In this document: positions 31,964 through 37,807 of the stretch, piece by piece
How positions within the stretch are numbered: the stretch's first letter is position 1
How the letters are laid out: the number at the start of each line of letters is the position of its first letter
Assembly: GCA_025058225.1 (NCBI GenBank)
Contig: JANXEE010000015.1
Span: forward strand, 1-37,807
Reading direction: 5' to 3'
DNA length: 37,807 nt
Source: Candidatus Calditenuaceae archaeon
GTDB lineage: Archaea; Thermoproteota; Nitrososphaeria_A; Caldarchaeales; Calditenuaceae
The notes under the pieces: model-generated
Databases searched by the model: none
What the model saw: the letters and a program-made list of their open reading frames with translations, nothing else
What the model was told of the DNA's origin: nothing
Position numbers and translations under genes: made by a program

Positions 31964-33100
31964 ATGGCATCGTATGAAATGATGATCATAGGAGGTGGAG
32001 CTGTTGGGCTCGCAACCGCGTACCTCGCGGCGGAGGCAGGGTTCAGGGTGGCTCTGGTAGAACGCGAAAACGTCCTGAGCGGTGCGACAGGATTTAGTGC
32101 TGGGATAGTTACGACGCAGTTGAGTTTAGAGGAGGACGTTAAGCTCGCGAAGAGGACGATCGAGATTCTTGAGAAGGTCCAGAGGACTTCGGAGGTAGAG
32201 TTCATGAGTGAGACGGGGTTCGTGACCGTGGAACCATACTGGATGGTGGATGAGTCCGTGAAGGTTCTGTCGTCGCAGGGTGTGAAATACGAGGTGCTCG
32301 ACGAAGACGGAGTGCGTGGAGTGGTCCCGTTTCTGTCCGTCAAGGACCACGAGAAAGGCGTCTACACCTGCATGGACAAGGTGGTGGATCTGGACCGATT
32401 GGGGAAGGCCTACTCGAGGCTGTTGAGATCAATGGGTGTCGACGTTTACTCGCGGATCAGAATAAATGGGGTTCTCAGGTCTGGAGATTCGGTCGAGGGG
32501 CTGCATCTCGACGGAGTAGGACAGATACGTGCCGATAACCTCGTCTTCGCAGCCGGTCCATGGAACAAGGAGCTCATGTCGGAGCTCGGGATATACGAGG
32601 TGCCCACAGTGATTTACAAGTGTCAGGTCGTCAAGGTCAGAACTACCGCCCCGTGTCAGTACGTCCCCTTTTACGTCTCCGAGAACCACCTCTACATGCG
32701 CCGGGACATCGGAGGGACTTCAATCGCCGGAAACGGGTACTCAAAGGTCGTCGAGAGGGTTGAGGGTGCCATCGGGCCCGTCGAGGCCGAGTACGTCCAC
32801 CACATCGCGGATCTGCTGCTGGAGAGGGTGAGTGTACCGGAGTCAATTCTCGTAGCTGGGGGGTGGAGCGGGCCTTGTAGCTCTACGTATGACGGCATGC
32901 CCCTCATCGGTAGAGTGTCAGGGACGAGCAACTGCTTCATCGTCGACGGGCTCGACGGGTACGGTCTCATGAGGTCCGCCGGGGTAGCAGAGCTGCTCCT
33001 GGAGTCTGTGGTCACCGGAAGAGAGGTTGAATGGGCCACCCCTTCGAGGCAGATGGTCTCCAAAGACGGCACTGAGGTCGTGGAGCTTCATTCGATCTAG
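31964..33100 (+). CDS. FAD-dependent oxidoreductase, DAO family
   Basis: A 378-residue D-amino-acid-oxidase-fold protein with IIGGGAVGLATAYLAAEAGFRVALVE at the N-terminus, SGATGFSAGIVT (the FAD-contact loop) and a C-terminal DGLDGYGLMRSAGVAELL. Relatives include glycine/sarcosine oxidase, glycerol-3-phosphate dehydrogenase and proline dehydrogenase subunits. The substrate is not predictable. ThiO-like glycine oxidase is tempting beside thiDN, but archaea usually make thiazole with Thi4, so I do not assert it. Two TATA-like boxes and a GGGAGAAGG ribosome site precede the ATG. Its stop interleaves with the convergent gene (CTAG). Confidence 0.87.
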   Translation: MASYEMMIIGGGAVGLATAYLAAEAGFRVALVERENVLSGATGFSAGIVTTQLSLEEDVKLAKRTIEILEKVQRTSEVEFMSETGFVTVEPYWMVDESVKVLSSQGVKYEVLDEDGVRGVVPFLSVKDHEKGVYTCMDKVVDLDRLGKAYSRLLRSMGVDVYSRIRINGVLRSGDSVEGLHLDGVGQIRADNLVFAAGPWNKELMSELGIYEVPTVIYKCQVVKVRTTAPCQYVPFYVSENHLYMRRDIGGTSIAGNGYSKVVERVEGAIGPVEAEYVHHIADLLLERVSVPESILVAGGWSGPCSSTYDGMPLIGRVSGTSNCFIVDGLDGYGLMRSAGVAELLLESVVTGREVEWATPSRQMVSKDGTEVVELHSI

Positions 33101-33297
33101 TGAAGGCCGTGCCTCTTCCCTTTCAGCACCGAAACTAGATGTCTCGCCTTTCTCGGATCATCGGCGACGTGAATGACCGTCGAATCGCTGATGGTGATGC
33201 TCTGACCGCAGTAGGGGCATCTGTGGACCTTCTTGGCCCTCGTGACCGAAAACCCCGAGCACTGGGGGCACCTCACGACATAGCAGGGGTCAGCCAT
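33097..33297 (-). CDS. Zinc-ribbon protein, DUF1922-like
   Basis: A 66-residue protein with two Cys pairs (CPQC and CPYC) in a rubredoxin-like knuckle, then ADDPRKARHLVSVLKGKRHG, a pattern I associate with archaeal DUF1922 (recognised by eye, not searched). ATG 33297 is preferred to GTG 33306 because GGTTATTTCC lies about 27-30 nt upstream. Function unknown. Convergent with the DAO gene and close to the HIT gene's 5' end on the other strand. Confidence 0.75.
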   Translation of the reverse strand: MADPCYVVRCPQCSGFSVTRAKKVHRCPYCGQSITISDSTVIHVADDPRKARHLVSVLKGKRHGLH

Positions 33298-33385
33298 ACT
33301 CTCCACACCCTCCCCGATGCAGGAAATAACCGTGTACAGCTGTCCCGAGTCAAGCTTTATGGATGTGGCCTTGCGATCGGGGGGC

Positions 33386-33901
33386 GTGGAGAGGCTCTGG
33401 GCTCCGTGGAGGATGGGCTACATAGAGCGTGCCGTGAAATCGGGAGCGAAGGAAGGGTGCGTGTTCTGTGAGAAATTCAACGAAAGCGACGACAGGCGTA
33501 ACCTGATCCTCATCAGGGGAAGGAGGGCCTTCGTCGTTCTGAACGCCTTTCCCTACAACACGGGCCACCTCATGGTCGCGACGGTGAGGCACACAGGCGA
33601 CATCACCAGGCTCAGAGACGATGAGCTGACGGAGATGATGGAGTTGACCAGGCTCTCGGTGGGGCTACTCAACAGGGCTTACAGGCCTTCGGGTTTCAAC
33701 GTTGGTATGAACCTCGGTAAGGCCGCAGGAGCTGGGATCGAGGACCACATTCACATGCACGTGGTGCCTAGATGGGTAGGAGACACGAACTTCATGCCTG
33801 TAATAGGCGAGACCAAAATACTGCCCGAACTCCTTAATGGCACTTACGAGCGGCTGCTGGGAGTCCTACCTGAACAATTCAGGAAGAACCTGAGGCTTTG
33901 A
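33386..33901 (+). CDS. HIT-family nucleotide hydrolase/transferase
   Basis: A histidine-triad protein with HIHMHVVPRW as the catalytic motif, GCVFC and CEK... at the N-terminus, and the LNAFPYNTGHLMV segment common to the Ap4A-phosphorylase/FHIT-like branch. It would act on AMP-linked substrates. The track starts at ATG 33317. Known archaeal members begin at about LWAPWRMGYI, and GTG 33386 gives VERLWAPWR with a TTTAT box about 28 nt upstream, so I use GTG (171 aa). ATG 33317 is the alternative (194 aa). Confidence 0.88.
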   Translation: MERLWAPWRMGYIERAVKSGAKEGCVFCEKFNESDDRRNLILIRGRRAFVVLNAFPYNTGHLMVATVRHTGDITRLRDDELTEMMELTRLSVGLLNRAYRPSGFNVGMNLGKAAGAGIEDHIHMHVVPRWVGDTNFMPVIGETKILPELLNGTYERLLGVLPEQFRKNLRL

Positions 33902-33972
33902 CCTTCAAAAATTAGAACCGGCTGTTCGGTTACACGTATCACTTAATTTTTGGAGAGGTTCCGAGAGGTGGG

Positions 33973-34692
33973 ATGACGTCCCGCAGGACCGTCATGTCGA
34001 CGCAGAACGTGACCGCCGCGATCGACGTCCTCACCTTTCTCAAGAGCAGGTACAACTACCAGAAGCTCTCGAGGCTCTTTGGGATACCACAGTCAACGCT
34101 CGTCAGGTATCTTCACAGGAAGACGGCCCCGAGGCCGAGGGTAGCCAGGGAGATTCTGAGGCGGGCCCTCGAGCTCATCCGACCGGAGGAGCTGGTGAGG
34201 GAGTACGTCGCACAGGATGGCGATCGCGGGCTCATCAGACTGGCCTCCGATGGTCAGGCCCTGAAGGTGCTCGCATACCACGCGGTAGGAACCTTTGAGG
34301 GGACGAGGGTCATGGCTGCGGTGAACCTCGATCCTCCCGCGATCCCACTCGCGGTTGCGTTCTCGCTCACCACCGGATGTGATCTGGCGATCGTAAACGA
34401 ACGGCCGATGTGCGAAGTCGACAAGTACATCTGCGTGACTTACAGGCCGGAGAGCGATTTCTCATCGAGACACCTCTGGATCCCCTCCTTCATCAAGCGC
34501 TACAAGGACGGGGTCGCGCTTTTCGCGAGCTCGGTCTCCTCGCCGAGCCCTCTCACGGAGTTCCTGACCACTATTCAAAACCACGGCATCAAGTGCTCGG
34601 GGATCTACTCGCTGTACGTGCGGGAGGGCATCTGGAACTCGATCAGGTTTCCTGTTGGTTGCAGGAGGAGAGCGGTTCTCGCGGAGAGGTGA
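33973..34692 (+). CDS. HTH regulator with C-terminal phosphoribosyltransferase-like domain
   Basis: This 239-residue protein has an N-terminal helix-turn-helix (YNYQKLSRLFGIPQSTLVRYLHRK, about residues 27-50) followed by a domain with PRTase-like alternation (GTRVMAAVNLDPPAIPLAVAFSLTTGCDLAIVNERP). It resembles archaeal HTH-PRTase regulators such as GfcR, but the PRPP-binding acidic loop (DD...TG) is not evident, so it may bind a nucleotide without catalysis. It probably regulates nucleotide or sugar metabolism. TTAATTTTTGG lies about 26 nt before the ATG. No neighbour clearly marks its target. Confidence 0.7.
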   Translation: MTSRRTVMSTQNVTAAIDVLTFLKSRYNYQKLSRLFGIPQSTLVRYLHRKTAPRPRVAREILRRALELIRPEELVREYVAQDGDRGLIRLASDGQALKVLAYHAVGTFEGTRVMAAVNLDPPAIPLAVAFSLTTGCDLAIVNERPMCEVDKYICVTYRPESDFSSRHLWIPSFIKRYKDGVALFASSVSSPSPLTEFLTTIQNHGIKCSGIYSLYVREGIWNSIRFPVGCRRRAVLAER

Positions 34693-34708
34693 AATTGAGG
34701 GCCCGGCC

Positions 34709-35050
34709 TCAGGAGTACTCCCGCCAGGTGTGTCCGCACTTCGTGCACCTGAAGAACTGCGTCATGGGCTCGTCCGCAGACCTCGTCTGAACGGTCCACC
34801 AATAGGCCTCCCTGTTCCCACACTGCGGGCAGACTACGTCGGTGGACTTGGGGTGAACCGATGACTCCTCGGCCGAGTCCTCCACCAATATGCCGGTCCT
34901 CTGTCTGCTCATCGGCTTGTTTGGGGATCGGAGCTTGATCTCGACGGTTCCGCCGACCTTCTTGTAGCCACATCGCTTGCAGACCAGCGCCACACCACCA
35001 CTCGCCCGCGCGGTCGTCATGAAGCTGCCGCACCTCGGACAGAACTCCAT
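34709..35050 (-). CDS. tfs: Transcription factor S (TFS, TFIIS-like)
   Basis: This 113-residue protein has an N-terminal zinc ribbon (CPRC...CKRC) and a C-terminal one (CPQC...CTKC) with the catalytic RSADEP loop that reaches the polymerase active site to trigger cleavage of backtracked RNA. Length is standard for archaeal TFS; the intact DE pair argues against a TFS4-type inhibitor. AAATATATG lies about 27 nt upstream of the ATG, a clear leaderless promoter. It is convergent with the HTH regulator (16-nt gap). Confidence 0.96.
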   Translation of the reverse strand: MEFCPRCGSFMTTARASGGVALVCKRCGYKKVGGTVEIKLRSPNKPMSRQRTGILVEDSAEESSVHPKSTDVVCPQCGNREAYWWTVQTRSADEPMTQFFRCTKCGHTWREYS

Positions 35051-35073
35051 TCCCTTTTCACCCGTGCTCCTTG

Positions 35074-35084
35074 ACTCATATATT
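35074..35084 (-). promoter_or_regulatory. TFS promoter TATA box
   Basis: CAAATATATG on the minus strand is centred about 27 nt before ATG 35050, so transcription should begin at or next to the start codon. It is among the cleanest leaderless promoters in the window. Confidence 0.55.
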
Positions 35085-35168
35085 TGCTTGCACCGCGAGT
35101 CGTCGGTCGCTGACTTTGCGTAAGTTTATCTTACCGGAGAGCCAGTTGGTCGGCGAAAGGCGTTGAGG

Positions 35169-36704
35169 ATGCATGCCAAAGGGAGGTTCGTCCTCAGCTC
35201 CCAACCAGCCGTTGACGTCGAGGGGCTCGGGAAGGTGTTAGGTGAAGTTAACGCGGCACTCTCTAAGGGTGTGTCGCCTGAGAGGGCCACAGAGGGTGCG
35301 AGGTTAATAAGGTTCGAGATCAGGGGCAACGAAGTCGCTTTCGAGGTCGAGTCCGGGAGCGCCGTCTGGGCAACCGACGCTGTCCTGAGAGCGAAGAACG
35401 CCATCGCCGAGGCCCTAGGGAGGTCCTACAGAGTGGGGGTTAGAGGGACCGTGGTGGACGAGCTGACGGTTCAGCTGGAGAAGGGCTTCGACCTTCGGAG
35501 GGCGGAGAAGGAACTCGAGGGTGTCGCTGCGGTGGAGGGGCAGGGTGGGGTGTTGATGGTGAGGTTCACCGGCCTAACCGAGAGGGAGCTCCAGGACAAG
35601 GTCGTCGAGAGGGCCCTGAGGAGGGTGAGGGTCGCTGCGGTGGCGGAGGAGATCGTTGTGCCTGCAACCTTCGGTACGGTTCTCAGGCAGGGCATCGAGA
35701 AGCCGCAGAAGGTGACCGAGGACATCGGTCAGGCCGCTGAAGCACGCGGGTGGATAAAGAGGTTCCCCGGAAGGGGTCAATGGATCTACTCACCTCCCAT
35801 GGCATCCCTCATCAGGTCCGTAGTTCAACTGATAATCGAGCGGGTCTGCGTCCCACTCGGTTTTCAGGAATGGGTCTTCCCGAGACTGCTGCCGATGGAG
35901 GTCTTCCAGAGGCTCTCCACCTACGTCGAGCACCTCCCGGAGGGGCTCTTTTACGTCTGTCCTCCGCCCAGAGACCCTGCAGCCTTCGCGGAGTTCAAGC
36001 GTGAGTACTCTCTTCGGAGGGAGCTGAGGGTCGACCTGCTGAGGGGCGCGCTGGAGGATCCGAGGTACGTGTTGGACGCGGTGCAGTGCCCGCCCTTCTA
36101 TCAGTTCTTCAGCCAAGAGTACGTCAAACTCGAGGACCTGCCGGTGAAGGCGTTCGACGTCATGGGAGGGTGGACTTGGCGCAACGAAGCGGGCGGGGTC
36201 GAGGGTATCGTCAGGACCAACGAGTTCATGAGGATGGAGATGGTCTTTCTGGCCTCACCTGAGGACGCCGTCGAGCTCAGGGACTCGGTCATAGATAGGG
36301 TCGTTGAGCTGGTAGACAAGGAGCTGGACCTCGAATGGCGGGTCGTCGCCGGTGCGCCGTTCTACCTCTCTCCCGAGGAGGCGAAGAAGAGGGTGATAGA
36401 CGTCTCTACCTCTGCGAAGATCCCCACACTCGACGTGGAAGTCTACATGGCCTACAGGGGCGAGAGGGAGAGGGCCGAGTGGCTTGAGATCACCGCAGCT
36501 ACTGTTCACAGAGACTTCTACGTTAACGCCTTCAGAATAAAAGAGGTGAAGGAGAGACCTATCTGGACCGGATGCGTCGGTAACGGAATCACGAGGTGGG
36601 CAGCTGCCGTTTTAGCGCGACACGGATTCGAGGTCGATGAATGGCCTAAGGCCATCAGGGATAGGATGAGGTACGTTCCGAGCGTCCCGAGGGTCGTGAG
36701 GTGA
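35169..36704 (+). CDS. serS: Seryl-tRNA synthetase, rare methanogen type
   Basis: This is a class II synthetase of about 511 residues that differs from the common bacterial-type SerRS: it lacks the N-terminal coiled-coil arm and instead has an alpha/beta N-terminal domain (1-165). The catalytic part has C307 (DAVQCPPFYQFF), a glutamate in TNEFMRMEMVF (352 or 357) and C469 (WTGCVGNGITRW), matching the Cys-Glu-Cys zinc set of Methanosarcina barkeri SerRS (C306, E355, C461), where the zinc binds the serine amino group. ATG 35169 is preferred over TTG 35163. GTTTATCTTA lies upstream. hmgA follows 6 nt downstream. Confidence 0.88.
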   Translation: MHAKGRFVLSSQPAVDVEGLGKVLGEVNAALSKGVSPERATEGARLIRFEIRGNEVAFEVESGSAVWATDAVLRAKNAIAEALGRSYRVGVRGTVVDELTVQLEKGFDLRRAEKELEGVAAVEGQGGVLMVRFTGLTERELQDKVVERALRRVRVAAVAEEIVVPATFGTVLRQGIEKPQKVTEDIGQAAEARGWIKRFPGRGQWIYSPPMASLIRSVVQLIIERVCVPLGFQEWVFPRLLPMEVFQRLSTYVEHLPEGLFYVCPPPRDPAAFAEFKREYSLRRELRVDLLRGALEDPRYVLDAVQCPPFYQFFSQEYVKLEDLPVKAFDVMGGWTWRNEAGGVEGIVRTNEFMRMEMVFLASPEDAVELRDSVIDRVVELVDKELDLEWRVVAGAPFYLSPEEAKKRVIDVSTSAKIPTLDVEVYMAYRGERERAEWLEITAATVHRDFYVNAFRIKEVKERPIWTGCVGNGITRWAAAVLARHGFEVDEWPKAIRDRMRYVPSVPRVVR

Positions 36705-36710
36705 CGTCGC

Positions 36711-37807
36711 GTGGGTGATGTGCGAGTCGTAGGTCTGGAGGACCTTCTCAGCGGAAGGGTGAAGCTTCACATGCTCGACGAGCTCGTGGGTGCGAGGGAG
36801 GCGACACGGCTCAGAAGGAAGTACCTCGAGCAGCAGGCTGGGATTGAGCTCTCACAGCTCGATGTCGACCTGCCATACGAAGGCGTGGTGGGCCGCAACT
36901 GCGAGAACACGATAGGCGGTGTCACGATACCGTTGGGCGTGGCCGGACCGCTCCCGATCGAAGGCGAGCACTTCAGGGGGAGCACCTACGTACCTTTAGC
37001 CACAACCGAGGGCGCCCTAGTTGCGACCGTCAACAGGGGAGCAGCCGCGATAAGGTCCTCTGGAGCAGTCAAGGTGAGGGTCCTAGATGACAAGATGACT
37101 AGAGCCCCTGTCCTCGAGACGCCGGGGGTGGAGTGGAGCTTCAGGCTCACCAAGTGGGTCGAGCAGAACTTCCAGCTCCTCCGTGAGGCGTTCAGGTCCG
37201 CAACCAATCACGGCGACCTCAGGGGAATCAAGCCGTTCGTCGCAGGGAAGTTCGTCTTCCTCAGGATGGAGGCCACAACTGGTGACGCGATGGGCATGAA
37301 CATGGTCACCAAGGCCGCAGAGCGCGTGGTGGAGGAGGTCGTCTCGAGGCTCGATTGGGTGAAGCACGTATCCCTCAGCGGCAACCTCTGCACCGACAAG
37401 AAACCCGCAGCGGTCAACTGGGTAATGGGTCGTGGCAAGACCGTATCGGCCGAGGCCGTCATCAAGCGAGACGTAGTGGGTTCCGTGCTGAAGACGACGC
37501 CTGAGGCCGTGATGAAGGTCGTCTCGGCGAAGCTCTACGTCGGGTCCGCGCTCGCTGGGGCGCTCGGAGGCTTCAACGCCCACGTAGCGAACGTGATAGC
37601 TGCGGTCTTCATCGCCACGGGTCAGGACTTAGCGCAGGTCGTCGAGTCGAGCGAGTCGATCACCTACGCCGACATCACCCCAGCCGGAGACCTCTACTTC
37701 AGCCTCACCATCCCTAGCCTCGAGGTCGGTACCGTGGGTGGAGGGACGTGGCTACCCGCTCAACGCGCTGCACTCTCAATAATGGGTGTGGCCGGGCCCG
37801 GTGACCC
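36711..37807 (+). CDS. hmgA: HMG-CoA reductase (3' end beyond window)
   Basis: The GTG start at 36711 opens a frame that continues past the window edge (365 codons seen, class I length about 410). Signatures: ENTIGGVTIPLGVAGPL, the catalytic TTEGALVATVNRG (Glu), GDAMGMNMVTKA (the NADPH/CoA site), SGNLCTDKKPAAVNW (Lys) and GGFNAHVANVIAAVFIATGQDLAQ (Asp). It reduces HMG-CoA to mevalonate for isoprenoid lipids. There is no membrane anchor at the N-terminus, as usual in archaea. It is not in the ORF track because it has no stop in the window. It probably shares a transcript with serS. Confidence 0.96.
   Translation, partial: MGDVRVVGLEDLLSGRVKLHMLDELVGAREATRLRRKYLEQQAGIELSQLDVDLPYEGVVGRNCENTIGGVTIPLGVAGPLPIEGEHFRGSTYVPLATTEGALVATVNRGAAAIRSSGAVKVRVLDDKMTRAPVLETPGVEWSFRLTKWVEQNFQLLREAFRSATNHGDLRGIKPFVAGKFVFLRMEATTGDAMGMNMVTKAAERVVEEVVSRLDWVKHVSLSGNLCTDKKPAAVNWVMGRGKTVSAEAVIKRDVVGSVLKTTPEAVMKVVSAKLYVGSALAGALGGFNAHVANVIAAVFIATGQDLAQVVESSESITYADITPAGDLYFSLTIPSLEVGTVGGGTWLPAQRAALSIMGVAGPGD

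Noticed and set aside
1-37807. CRISPR arrays, transposases, integrases, toxin-antitoxin pairs or phage genes
   Set aside because: None were seen. No regularly spaced repeats and no mobile-element protein motif was recognised; the 9.1-11.4 kb segment has foreign-looking composition but no mobility gene or flanking direct repeat that I could see.

Overview
The window is archaeal. It encodes archaeal ribosomal stalk proteins P0 and P1, aIF5A with its hypusine site, transcription factor S, an archaellin, archease, a V/A-type ATPase proteolipid, HMG-CoA reductase and the archaeal ThiD-ThiN fusion. Genes are densely packed and GC-rich. TATA-like boxes lie about 25-27 nt upstream of many start codons, which suggests leaderless transcripts, and one tRNA carries an intron at the archaeal position. 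Complex I genes, a methylcitrate-cycle cluster, AOR and thiosulfate-uptake genes point to a thermophilic, organotrophic member of the TACK/Thermoproteota side of the tree. I cannot fix the lineage more tightly.

Layout. 1-590 (minus) is the 5' part of a 23S rRNA gene with no 16S gene just upstream; a small divergent membrane ORF and a rhomboid protease lie there instead. 1.6-4.5 kb holds sucD, a lone archaellin, aIF5A and two small zinc-ribbon membrane proteins. 4.6-6.3 kb is a cobalamin-binding-type radical SAM enzyme. 6.4-9.0 kb carries a zinc ribbon, homoserine kinase, archease and a SPOUT RNA methyltransferase. 8.9-11.4 kb is anomalous: an open C-terminal gene fragment abuts a more AT-rich two-gene operon encoding an N-terminally anchored surface protein and a C-terminally anchored metzincin-like protease. 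This operon contains three apparent +1 frameshifts. 11.6-13.2 kb is a divergent TusA/YeeE-type thiosulfate pair. 13.3-16.9 kb is speD-speE, an AOR and a CBS protein. 17-21.6 kb holds tRNA-Phe, the ATPase K subunit, P1, alaS and P0. 21.6-24.2 kb holds nuoA-nuoH (without B, C, D) and two hypothetical proteins. 24.3-29.0 kb is a propionate (2-methylcitrate) cluster: an isocitrate-lyase-type lyase, a nucleoside phosphorylase, PrpD and a citrate/methylcitrate synthase. 29-37.8 kb holds a geranylgeranyl-reductase-like flavoprotein, ThiDN, a DAO-family oxidase, DUF1922-like and HIT proteins, an HTH regulator, TFS, a rare methanogen-type seryl-tRNA synthetase and a truncated HMG-CoA reductase.

How genes fit together. 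Propionyl-CoA carbon would enter the methylcitrate cluster and leave as pyruvate and succinate, with SucD acting on the adjoining TCA step. HMG-CoA reductase and the GGR-like enzyme, and possibly the radical SAM enzyme, belong to isoprenoid lipid metabolism. NuoA/H and ATPase K belong to membrane energetics. No CRISPR array, transposase, integrase or phage gene was seen.
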